Origin: an uncultured Subdoligranulum sp.
GTDB lineage: Bacteria > Bacillota > Clostridia > Christensenellales > CAG-314
Length of the DNA stretch: 12,458 bases
Direction: 5' to 3'
Assembly: GCA_900551395.1 (NCBI GenBank)
Contig: URVX01000022.1
Coordinates: forward strand, 1 to 12,458
Each line of letters opens with the position of its first letter. Position 1 is the first letter of the stretch. This document shows positions 1 to 5,623 of this stretch, in pieces. The position numbers and the translations under genes are program-made. The notes under the pieces are model-generated. The model worked only from the letters and a program-made list of their open reading frames with translations. It was not told where the DNA came from and ran no database searches.

Positions 1-109
1 ATCTGGCGTTGATCAACGCCAGACCAAAGAAAGTCTTGAATTACCAAAAACCCGTAGATTTATTTAACTATTTTCTTTCTTTCTGTTGCACTTAGTTTGA
101 CAATTCACC
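1..109 (+). mobile_element. Right end of an IS30-family insertion sequence (partial)
   Basis: The window opens inside an insertion sequence whose transposase tail is read to position 95. The stretch 84-109 (TGTTGCACTTAG, then TTTGACAATTCACC) follows the style of IS30-family terminal inverted repeats, which commonly overlap the transposase stop codon. The exact outer boundary cannot be proved because the left end and the target duplication lie outside the window; about 109 is an estimate. The element touches the stop codon of the leftward XRE gene, whose final residues may be supplied by the IS end. Confidence 0.6.
3..95 (+). CDS. IS30-like transposase, C-terminal tail only
   Basis: Reading frame 3 is open from the window edge to a TAG at 93-95 and encodes 30 residues beginning LALINARPKKVLNYQKP and ending FCCT. 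The pattern I-N-x-R-P-[RK]-K-x-L-x-[YF]-x-x-P-x-x-[VL]-F is the typical end of the DDE domain of IS30-family transposases, where the last conserved block is 'NxRPRKxLxxxTPxExF'. Only this tail is present, so the catalytic triad cannot be judged. The frame is too short to stand as an independent gene. Family assignment rests on this single motif, so it is likely but not certain. Confidence 0.65.
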   Translation: MALINARPKKVLNYQKPVDLFNYFLSFCCT

Positions 110-692
110 ATCTTTTTAAAAGGAAGAACCACAATATATTCAGAATTTGCAGCGGTATTCCGATTATGAAAAGCAGCCAGGCGTTGTCGGTTACGAAAAT
201 TATGCTGACAAAGAGAGTGAGACACATGGTCCAAATCAGCAGCGACACCGCGCAAAATACAAACAGCCTCATTTTCCAGATTACGCTGAAAACCGTCAGC
301 ACTATCATGGTCGCGGGCAGAGCGTAAATGAAAACCAGCCATGCCTTGTCGGGCGGCTGCGGCAGCAAACGGAGCACGACAAATACGATGGTCGCCACCA
401 CCCACACAAGCAAAGCCGACGCGGATGCGATTAACGCGCGTTTTTTGTTTGCGGGGGAAAGCGGCTTTTTGGCTTTGACGTCAATCAGCTCTGCAAGAGA
501 AACGTCGAAGATTTCCGCCATTTTGTTGAGCACAAGCAAATCAGGCAGTCCCTCGCCGCGCTCCCACTTGCTCACCGCCTTGTCGGAATAATTCAGCCTT
601 TCGGCAAGCTCCAGCTGCGTAAGTCCTTTGGACTTTCGAAGCTGAGAAATATTCTTTGCCACAGTCTGTTTAAGCAGCTCCTGTTCTTCCAT
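105..692 (-). CDS. Membrane-anchored XRE-family transcriptional regulator
   Basis: A 195-residue protein with an N-terminal Cro/C1-type helix-turn-helix and a C-terminal membrane part. Residues about 12-70 carry the helix-turn-helix: ISQLRKSKGLTQLELAERL, then YSDKAVSKWERGEGLPDLLVL, the usual XRE layout. A lysine-rich linker (74-85) leads to four hydrophobic segments at about 86-109, 117-138, 143-167 and 171-191. It probably controls its own or nearby genes from the membrane; its signal is unknown. The start at 692 was chosen because a consensus promoter places transcription initiation on this ATG. The frame is open 30 codons further upstream, but that part would lie across the promoter. The last residue (W195) and the TGA stop fall in the presumed IS30 end, so the natural C-terminus may have been altered slightly. 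It is divergent from the DegV gene. Confidence 0.85.
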   Translation of the reverse strand: MEEQELLKQTVAKNISQLRKSKGLTQLELAERLNYSDKAVSKWERGEGLPDLLVLNKMAEIFDVSLAELIDVKAKKPLSPANKKRALIASASALLVWVVATIVFVVLRLLPQPPDKAWLVFIYALPATMIVLTVFSVIWKMRLFVFCAVSLLIWTMCLTLFVSIIFVTDNAWLLFIIGIPLQILNILWFFLLKRW

Positions 693-727
693 AGGGCTAT
701 TATAAAAAAATCCGACGCATTTGTCAA
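692..727 (-). promoter_or_regulatory. Consensus promoter of the XRE gene, apparently leaderless
   Basis: On the minus strand, TTGACA (722-727) is separated by exactly 17 bp from TATAAT (699-704). Only six bases (AGCCCT) lie between the -10 box and the ATG at 692, so the A of the ATG is at the expected +1. No Shine-Dalgarno sequence precedes the ATG. This is the geometry of a leaderless mRNA. Confidence 0.75.
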
Positions 728-740
728 GAATTTGTTGAAT

Positions 741-778
741 TCTACTGTGAGTAGAGAGGTTGCTTTTAAACTCTACTG
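741..778. promoter_or_regulatory. Candidate operator: TCTACT-GTG-AGTAGA palindrome plus extra half site
   Basis: A 15-bp inverted repeat with 6-bp perfect arms (741-746 and 750-755) is followed by a third copy of the half site, CTCTACTG, at 771-778. It lies just upstream of the -35 box of the XRE gene, in the divergent space shared with degV. XRE regulators often bind such sites near their own promoters; binding by this protein is an inference. Confidence 0.4.
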
Positions 779-886
779 CCAAAATTTCAACAGTTTACCT
801 GTTTTTTCTGCCGGTAGGTGGAAAAATGTACTGAAAAATGCTATGCTATGCGTAAATTAAAATATAAAACAGGAGCTTTGATATAT

Positions 887-1756
887 ATGAGCTATGAAAT
901 ATTTACTGACAGCACCGCAAATCTGCCCAATCATATAATTGACCGTTTTTCGGTCAACGTAATTCCCGTGCCCGTTATCGTCAACGGAGAGATAACCTAT
1001 TCTTACGAAAAAGACGGAAAAAACGACCTGAAAATATTTTACGAAAAGCTGCGCAAAAAGGAAAGCATTTCCACCTCCTGCATAAACGAGGAGACTTTTG
1101 TCGAAACCTTCGGCAGCGTGCTGGAGTCGGGCAAGGATATTTTGTATGTGGCGTTCAGCTCCGCGCTGAGCGTAACCTGCGCAAACAGCCGCGCCGCCGT
1201 TTCCCGACTTGCGGAAAAATATCCCGACCGCAAAATTTATGTGGTTGACAGTCTCGGCGCGTCTATGGGCGAGGGGCTGATGGTTTATCATGCCTGTACT
1301 TTGAAGGAGAACGGAAAGACAATCGATGAGGTTAGGGACTGGCTGGAGGCCAACAAGCTGCGGCTTGCCCATTGGTTTACGGTCGAGGATTTGTACTGGC
1401 TGTTTAAGGGCGGACGCGTAAAATCCACAAGCTATCTGTTGGCAAGCATTTTGAATATAAAGCCGGTTATGCACTGCGACGACGAGGGGCGTCTTACTGC
1501 GGTCGGCAAGGTGCTGGGCAGAAAAAAATCCATAGCCGCGATGGTGGACAAAATGGTGCAGACGGTAGAAAATCCCGAAGAACAGGTTATATTCATCGGG
1601 CACGGCGACTGCATCGAGGACGCGGAGTATTTGAAAAACAAAATAAACGAAAAAATGAAGGTAAAAGAGTTTGTGACGCACTACATCGACCCTGTCATAG
1701 GAGCGCACAGCGGTCCCGGAACGCTGGCGCTGTTCTTTCTCGGCAAAAACAGATAA
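887..1756 (+). CDS. degV: DegV family fatty-acid-binding protein
   Basis: The 289-residue product has the usual DegV length. These cytosolic proteins bind a single fatty acid; in Gram-positive bacteria the related FakB proteins present it to the kinase FakA, but no fakA is in this window. Family signatures are the N-terminal IFTDSTANLP, a TS dipeptide in STSCINEETF, FSSALSVTCANSRAAV, VVDSLGASMGEG, the block LFKGGRVKSTSYLLASILNIKP, and the C-terminal IDPVIGAHSGPGTLALFF. The ATG at 887 is chosen because AGGAGC (871-876) lies 10 bases before it and family homology starts there; upstream in-frame codons to 818 look non-coding. The promoter is not clear: a weak extended -10 (TGC-TATGCT, about 839-847) is possible. 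Whether it serves FakB-type phosphorylation or another lipid role cannot be decided. Confidence 0.92.
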   Translation: MSYEIFTDSTANLPNHIIDRFSVNVIPVPVIVNGEITYSYEKDGKNDLKIFYEKLRKKESISTSCINEETFVETFGSVLESGKDILYVAFSSALSVTCANSRAAVSRLAEKYPDRKIYVVDSLGASMGEGLMVYHACTLKENGKTIDEVRDWLEANKLRLAHWFTVEDLYWLFKGGRVKSTSYLLASILNIKPVMHCDDEGRLTAVGKVLGRKKSIAAMVDKMVQTVENPEEQVIFIGHGDCIEDAEYLKNKINEKMKVKEFVTHYIDPVIGAHSGPGTLALFFLGKNR

Positions 1757-1769
1757 TTTCTTATATATC

Positions 1770-1803
1770 AAACGGGCGGCACCCTAAGGTCCGCCCGTTT
1801 TTT
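1770..1803 (+). terminator. Rho-independent terminator after degV
   Basis: The arms AAACGGGCGG (1770-1779) and CCGCCCGTTT (1791-1800) pair perfectly. A short ACC/GGT pairing extends the stem, and a T run covers 1798-1803. The hairpin sits 13 bases after the degV stop. The A's before the left arm give only a short T run on the other strand, so use by the leftward gene at 1811 is possible but weaker. Confidence 0.9.
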
Positions 1804-1810
1804 ATATTAT

Positions 1811-1957
1811 TTAACTGTACGGCTTTACCGGCGAAAAACAGTGGGGGCACATGCCCATACCGTTGACCGCGCACTCCGGACACATGTATAAGCTGCAGGA
1901 ACGACATTCCCAGATCTGCGCGCTGGCGATTTCCTTTCCGCAATTGCTGCATTTCAT
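1811..1957 (-). CDS. Small cysteine-rich zinc-ribbon protein (48 aa)
   Basis: A 48-residue protein with four CxxC pairs: C3/C6 (KCSNCG), C18/C21 (ECRSC), C26/C29 (MCPEC) and C37/C40 (MCPHC). Eight cysteines in paired order suggest two tetrahedral zinc or iron sites of the zinc-ribbon/rubredoxin-knuckle type. No catalytic motif or membrane segment is present. The ATG at 1957 is preceded by a perfect AGGAGGT (1968-1974) with a 10-base spacer; this decides the start, although the frame is open to 2095. It is divergent from the cadmium/zinc-type operon at 2149, and a possible promoter for it (GAGCAA/GTATTA on the plus strand, 2082-2087 and 2061-2066, spacer only 15 bp) would overlap the first operator. 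A metal-linked role is therefore possible but unproved. It could equally be a general small zinc-ribbon protein. Confidence 0.75.
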   Translation of the reverse strand: MKCSNCGKEIASAQIWECRSCSLYMCPECAVNGMGMCPHCFSPVKPYS

Positions 1958-2072
1958 AAGGCTTTTTACCTCCTCGTTAAATATAGTGTGCCCCTTTTCG
2001 TCGGCTTTATAAGCTTTAAAATATTTCGTCGGCAACATTTTGAAAAATTTTAAATAAAATGTATTAAAACGC

Positions 2073-2102
2073 TTGACAGTTGAGCAATCATTCAACTATA
2101 AT
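2073..2102 (+). promoter_or_regulatory. Promoter of the metal-resistance operon
   Basis: TTGACA (2073-2078) and TATAAT (2097-2102) are both consensus and are separated by 18 bp. The spacer is almost entirely occupied by an ArsR-type palindrome, so a bound repressor would block RNA polymerase directly. Transcription should begin near 2109. The leader then carries a second operator and AAAGGAGG (2133-2140) before the TTG start at 2149. Confidence 0.88.
2077..2098. promoter_or_regulatory. Operator copy 1 (ArsR/SmtB-type palindrome)
   Basis: This 22-bp imperfect palindrome reads CAGTTGAGCAAT followed by CATTCAACTA. It matches the family's operator style of TTGA/TCAA half sites around an A+T-rich centre. 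It spans the region between the -35 and -10 boxes and differs from copy 2 at only a few positions. Confidence 0.8.
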
Positions 2103-2110
2103 CTGCTTGA

Positions 2111-2132
2111 CAGTTGAGCAATTGTTCAACTG
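2111..2132. promoter_or_regulatory. Operator copy 2 (near-perfect palindrome)
   Basis: CAGTTGAGCAA followed by TTGTTCAACTG is a 22-bp palindrome with a single mismatched (G/T) pair. It starts 34 bp after copy 1 and is preceded by a repeated GCTTGA that recreates a second TTGACA (2107-2112) without a matching -10. It covers the transcription start and leader, directly before the Shine-Dalgarno sequence. Confidence 0.8.
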
Positions 2133-2148
2133 AAAGGAGGTAAACAGA

Positions 2149-2508
2149 TTGTATCAGGATATTCCCGTATGCGACTGCAACGAGCCGCATGCTTCGGCGG
2201 TGGACGAAGCCCGCGTTTCCATGCCGGATTCGGAGCTGCTGACGGGGCTTGCCGACTTTTTCAAGGTGCTTTCAGACAAGACCCGCACGAGCATTGTGTG
2301 CGCGCTGGACAACAAAGAGCTTTGCGTCTGCGACCTTGCCGCGCTTTTGGGCATGACAAAATCGGCGATTTCGCATCAGCTGGCTTATCTGAAAAACGCA
2401 AAGCTGGTAAAATTCAGACGCGAGGGAAAAAACGTGTTTTATTCGCTGGACGACGACCACGTTAAATCCGTTGTGGAAATGGCGGTGGAGCATCTGACTC
2501 ATCAATAA
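2149..2508 (+). CDS. ArsR/SmtB-family metal-sensing repressor (CadC-like)
   Basis: A 119-residue winged-helix repressor expected to leave DNA on binding Cd, Pb or Zn. The alpha3N site is visible as ELCVCDLA (C59, C61), with two N-terminal cysteines in VCDCNE (C8, C10), the arrangement of S. aureus CadC. The alpha5 site D-x-H-x10-H-x2-H is complete (D102, H104, H115, H118), as in zinc sensors SmtB/CzrA. The recognition helix is TKSAISHQLAYLKNAKLV (70-87) and the wing is FRREGKNVFYSL. Translation starts at TTG, selected by AAAGGAGG eight bases upstream. It is the first gene of the operon with the HMA protein (18-base gap) and the ATPase, and should repress it through the two palindromes upstream. 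Which metal is sensed in the cell cannot be read from sequence. Confidence 0.93.
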   Translation: MYQDIPVCDCNEPHASAVDEARVSMPDSELLTGLADFFKVLSDKTRTSIVCALDNKELCVCDLAALLGMTKSAISHQLAYLKNAKLVKFRREGKNVFYSLDDDHVKSVVEMAVEHLTHQ

Positions 2509-2526
2509 CAGATAGGAGCTTAAAAA

Positions 2527-2748
2527 ATGGAAAAATTTTTCAGGATAGAAGGCTTGGACTGCGCCAACTGCGCCGCCAAGATAGAGAGAGCCGTTTCAAA
2601 GCTGGACAAGGTTGACAAGGTTACGATAAACTTTATGACCGGCAAAATGCTGCTTGCGGCGGACGAGCAATCGTTTGAGGAGGTTTACGCCGACGCGGTA
2701 AAAACCATAAAAAAATACGAGCCGTCAGCAAGCGTAAGACGTGCCTGA
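2527..2748 (+). CDS. Free-standing heavy-metal-associated (HMA) domain protein
   Basis: A 73-residue protein that is a single HMA domain with the ferredoxin-like beta-alpha-beta-beta-alpha-beta layout. The metal site is the family loop GLDCANCA with C12 and C15; the later strand VTINFMTGKMLL is also typical. It should bind a soft metal ion in the cytosol and may pass it to the ATPase encoded 15 bases downstream. TAGGAGC (about 2512-2518) lies before the ATG. In most CadA/ZntA pumps this domain is fused to the N-terminus of the ATPase. Here the ATPase starts right at its first membrane segment, so the domain has been separated or never fused. It resembles CopZ-type chaperones in form, but the operon context points to Zn/Cd/Pb rather than copper. 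Confidence 0.9.
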   Translation: MEKFFRIEGLDCANCAAKIERAVSKLDKVDKVTINFMTGKMLLAADEQSFEEVYADAVKTIKKYEPSASVRRA

Positions 2749-2763
2749 ATTCTACATTAGGAT

Positions 2764-4653
2764 ATGAAAAAAAGAAGACTGAAAATTGCGAGGATAATAG
2801 CTTCTGCCGTGCTGTTTGCGCTGGCAATGGCTTTCGAGCACGTGTGGTCGGAGCGGTGGTCTGAAATAACCGCGATTGTGTTGTTTTCTCTTTCGTACGC
2901 CGTTGTCGGTTACGATATATTATGGCGCGCTCTCACAAACATTGTTCACGGAAGGATTTTCGACGAAAATTTTCTCATGACTGCCGCAACTGTTGGCGCG
3001 ATAGCGTTGGGCGAGCTGGGCGAAGCGGTCGCGGTTATGTTGTTTTATCAGGTGGGCGAGCTGTTTCAGGAAATCGCCGTCAACAAGAGCCGCAAATCCA
3101 TTGCCGAGCTGATGAATATAAGACCCGATTACGCTTATGTAGTCAGAGACGGAGAAACACTTAAGACAGAACCTTACGACGTGGAGGTGGGCGAAACCAT
3201 TGTCGTCAAGCCGGGCGACAGAGTTCCGCTTGACTGCGTCGTGACCGACGGCGCGTCGTCGCTGGACACTTCGGCACTGACGGGCGAGTCGCTGCCGCGC
3301 GAGGTGTCGGCGGGCAGCGAGGTTATGAGCGGCTGCATAAACATGACGGGCGTAATTGTCGCCTGCGTCAGCAAGCCCTTCGGCGAAAGCACGGCAAGCA
3401 AAATTCTGGAGCTTGTGGAAAACGCAAGCGACAAAAAGTCGTCGAGCGAAAATTTTATTACCAGATTCGCCCGAGCGTACACACCGATCGTGGTGGGCGG
3501 AGCCGTGCTGTTGGCAGTGCTTCCTCCGCTGATTGCGGGAGGCGGCTGGAAGGACTGGATTTACAGAGCGCTGTCTTTTCTTGTGGTTTCCTGTCCGTGC
3601 GCGCTTGTAATTTCGGTGCCGCTGAGCTTTTTCGGCGGAATCGGCGGCGCGGGCAAGATGGGTATTCTTGTCAAGGGCAGCAATTATCTCGAAGCGCTGG
3701 CAAAGACGGAAACGGTTGTGTTCGACAAGACGGGAACGCTTACCGAGGGGCGCTTCGAGGTTGCCGAGCTCAATGCCGAAGAAGGCTTTGAAAAGGAAAG
3801 CGTTTTGTTTTTCGCCGCCTGCGCCGAGAGCATGTCCACTCATCCCATTGCGCGGTCGATAGTGAACGAGTGCGGGCAGGAGGTTGAGGGACGCGCGGAG
3901 GAAATATCCGAAACGGCAGGCGAGGGAGTAAGCGCAAGGGTTGACGGTCACGATGTGCTTGCGGGCAACGCGCGCCTTATGCGTCGGTTTGACATTCCGT
4001 TTAAAGAGGCGAAGACTGCGGGGACTGCGGTGTACGTGGCGGTAGACGGCAGTTTTGCGGGAAGTATCGTCATAAAAGACAAAATAAAGCGGGACAGCGC
4101 GCAGGCGGTGGAGCGGCTGAAAAAGCTGGGAGTCAAAAACACGGTTATGCTTTCCGGCGACAGCTCGGCTATCGCGCGCGAGGTTGCGGAAAAGGTGGGG
4201 CTTGACGAGGTTTACGCGCAGCTGCTGCCGGCGGACAAGGTGGAAAGGCTGGAGGCTCTGCTTGAAAAAAAGACGTCGGGCAAAACTCTCGTTTATGTCG
4301 GAGACGGTCTGAACGACGCGCCCGTGCTGGCGCGCGCCGACGTCGGCATAGCTATGGGCGGCGTCGGCACGGATTCCGCTATAGAGGCTGCGGACGTCGT
4401 CATTATGACGGACGAGCCCGCGCGCATTGCGGACGCTGTGTCGCTGAGCCGCAGAGTCAGACGTATAGTTACGGAAAATATTTGGTTTGCGATTGCCGTC
4501 AAAATACTCGTGCTGCTTTTGTCCGCGCTGGGCATTGCAACCATGTGGTGGGCGGTTTTCGCCGACGTGGGTGTGGCGGTCATAGCAATTCTCAACGCTC
4601 TGCGCGCGCTGAAAGTTTCAAATTCCGAAAGAAAACGCGAAAAAAAGAGATAG
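2764..4653 (+). CDS. P1B-2-type heavy-metal-exporting ATPase (Zn/Cd/Pb)
   Basis: A 629-residue P-type ATPase of the inner membrane that couples ATP hydrolysis to metal export. Motifs in order: actuator loop TGES (173-176), transmembrane metal site CPC (277-279), phosphorylation motif DKTGT (D321), the HP of the nucleotide domain (H360-P361), MLSGD (462-466) and GDGLND (513-518). Near the C-terminus K580 in the seventh membrane helix and D601 in FADVGVAV match the residues that, with CPC, define the Zn/Cd/Pb subgroup (CadA, ZntA). Copper pumps differ at these positions. The two N-terminal helices (about 9-28, 35-60) are present but no HMA domain precedes them. The ribosome binding site is poor (AGGA ends one base from the ATG), so translation is probably coupled to the HMA gene 15 bases upstream. 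All catalytic residues are intact. Confidence 0.95.
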   Translation: MKKRRLKIARIIASAVLFALAMAFEHVWSERWSEITAIVLFSLSYAVVGYDILWRALTNIVHGRIFDENFLMTAATVGAIALGELGEAVAVMLFYQVGELFQEIAVNKSRKSIAELMNIRPDYAYVVRDGETLKTEPYDVEVGETIVVKPGDRVPLDCVVTDGASSLDTSALTGESLPREVSAGSEVMSGCINMTGVIVACVSKPFGESTASKILELVENASDKKSSSENFITRFARAYTPIVVGGAVLLAVLPPLIAGGGWKDWIYRALSFLVVSCPCALVISVPLSFFGGIGGAGKMGILVKGSNYLEALAKTETVVFDKTGTLTEGRFEVAELNAEEGFEKESVLFFAACAESMSTHPIARSIVNECGQEVEGRAEEISETAGEGVSARVDGHDVLAGNARLMRRFDIPFKEAKTAGTAVYVAVDGSFAGSIVIKDKIKRDSAQAVERLKKLGVKNTVMLSGDSSAIAREVAEKVGLDEVYAQLLPADKVERLEALLEKKTSGKTLVYVGDGLNDAPVLARADVGIAMGGVGTDSAIEAADVVIMTDEPARIADAVSLSRRVRRIVTENIWFAIAVKILVLLLSALGIATMWWAVFADVGVAVIAILNALRALKVSNSERKREKKR

Positions 4654-4655
4654 CC

Positions 4656-4676
4656 GTCTGACAAGCAGACCTTTTT
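4656..4676 (+). terminator. Possible weak terminator after the metal ATPase
   Basis: GTCTG (4656-4660), loop ACAAG and CAGAC (4666-4670) are followed by CTTTTT. The stem is only five base pairs, so termination may be partial. It is the only hairpin with a T run between the ATPase and the next gene. Confidence 0.4.
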
Positions 4677-4718
4677 GAAAGCTGCTGCGTAATAGTAGCG
4701 CGCGTAAGGAAAAAGTTG

Positions 4719-4750
4719 TATAATAAAAGCAGACTACGCTCGTCGGAGGA
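4719..4750 (+). promoter_or_regulatory. -10 box and ribosome binding site of the HEPN-CBS gene
   Basis: A consensus TATAAT (4719-4724) lies about 30 bases before the ATG at 4756, and GGAGGA (4745-4750) is five bases before it. No good -35 box is seen 17 bp upstream of the -10. The gene therefore appears to have its own promoter rather than depending on the metal operon. Confidence 0.55.
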
Positions 4751-4755
4751 ATTTT

Positions 4756-5463
4756 ATGAGCAGAGCTGCGGAGTTTTTGGATAAGTACAATCGTCTTGAA
4801 AATCTGGCTGAGGAAAAATTCGACTGCGGCAGGTACAGTCCGCTGATTTTCCTTGCCAACAGCCGCGAGTTCGGAAAATACGCCACAGAGCTCAATTATT
4901 GCCGCGAGGTGCGCAACGTCATATCTCACAATCCGCGTTTGGACGGCAGCTATATAGTAGAGCCGAGCGTAAAAATGCTGGAATTTCTGGATTTCATGAT
5001 AAGGGAGCTGGAGCACCCCAAGCGCTGTCTGCAAATTGCCGTTAGAGTCGAAAGGGTTTTGACGGCGTCGCCCGAGACGTTTGTTTTGCCCGTTATGCGG
5101 GAGATGTTTGAAAAAGGCTATTCCCACGTGCCGGTGCTTAGCGACGGACGGGTGTCGGGCGTTTTCAGCGCAAACGCCGTGTTCAAGGCGATTATGCGGA
5201 AAAACAAAATTAAAATTTCGGAAGAAACGGTTTTCGGCGACTTGGGCGACTTGATTTCGTTGGACGACGACGTTTTCGGCAGCTATGCCTTCGTGTCAAA
5301 AAACGCCAGACTTTTTGACGTCAAGCAGATGTTCAAAAGGCGCAGAGACAACTCCAAGCTGCGTATGATTTTTATTACCGACAACGGCAGGAGAGAGGAA
5401 AGGCTGCTTGCCATACTTACGCCGTGGGATATACTCGGCGACCCTGCAGAAGAACTGACTTGA
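4756..5463 (+). CDS. HEPN-like N-terminal region fused to a CBS-domain pair
   Basis: A 235-residue soluble protein with two parts. Residues about 1-90 are predicted helical and contain CREVRNVISHNPR, in which R53-N54-x3-H58 fits the R-x4-6-H motif of HEPN domains, a fold found in many toxin and defence RNases. Residues about 98-148 and 160-228 form two CBS motifs. The first has VERVLTASPETFVLPVMREM and YSHVPVLSDGRVSGVFSANAVF; the second has ARLFDVKQMF, IFITDNG and LLAILTPWDIL. CBS pairs usually bind adenine nucleotides, so the simplest model is a nucleotide-controlled HEPN domain. Start: ATG 4756 with GGAGGA upstream. It stands alone, with no obvious partner. The CBS call is firm; the HEPN call rests on one short motif and helical character, and RNase activity is inference. 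Confidence 0.8.
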   Translation: MSRAAEFLDKYNRLENLAEEKFDCGRYSPLIFLANSREFGKYATELNYCREVRNVISHNPRLDGSYIVEPSVKMLEFLDFMIRELEHPKRCLQIAVRVERVLTASPETFVLPVMREMFEKGYSHVPVLSDGRVSGVFSANAVFKAIMRKNKIKISEETVFGDLGDLISLDDDVFGSYAFVSKNARLFDVKQMFKRRRDNSKLRMIFITDNGRREERLLAILTPWDILGDPAEELT

Positions 5464-5623
5464 AAAGTAACCGTCCGCTTCCTCAATTCCGATAGGGATT
5501 TGCCTCATCGAGGGAAGTAATGCGCACAATACATTGGAGCATGTCATTGCGCTACTTATTTACTTTATAAGTAAATTATGATTTAATTACGGTAAGATAA
5601 AACGTAAATTTGCGGAGATAATT
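5464..5623. other. Structured intergenic region with three consecutive inverted repeats
   Basis: No gene is seen in these 160 bases. Three inverted repeats follow each other: CTTCCTC (5478-5484) with GAGGGAAG (5510-5517), one bulged base; AAGTAATGCGCA (5515-5526) with TGCGCTACTT (5548-5557), two bulged bases; and a 19-bp palindrome at 5558-5576. None has a T run, so they are not ordinary terminators. They could form part of a small RNA, a 3' end processing structure of the CBS gene, or protein-binding sites. Confidence 0.4.
5558..5576. promoter_or_regulatory. Candidate operator: ATTTACTT-TAT-AAGTAAAT palindrome
   Basis: Two perfect 8-bp arms surround a 3-base centre. The palindrome ends directly before TATGAT (5577-5582), a plausible -10 box for the GyrI-like gene, 42 bases before its ATG. 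This is a typical place for a repressor site; no regulator gene next to it is an obvious candidate. Confidence 0.45.

Noticed and set aside
2..23. Perfect 22-bp palindrome TCTGGCGTT-GATC-AACGCCAGA that looks like a terminator or site-specific recombination site.
   Set aside because: It lies within the coding frame of the IS30-like transposase tail (ALINARP) and has no T run, so it is best explained as coding sequence by chance.
97..139. TTGACA at 97-102 as an outward promoter from the IS end.
   Set aside because: No -10 box at a workable distance; the first TATATT is more than 30 bp downstream.
818..886. Longer N-terminus for the DegV protein.
   Set aside because: The extra residues show no homology and AGGAGC plus the family start place translation at 887.
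857..1771. Minus-strand open frame (304 codons) over degV.
   Set aside because: It would begin in the degV terminator and shows no recognisable domain; degV motifs are intact on the other strand.
1958..2095. Longer form of the small cysteine-rich protein (94 aa).
   Set aside because: A perfect AGGAGGT sits before the internal ATG at 1957, and the upstream codons run through the metal operon's operator.
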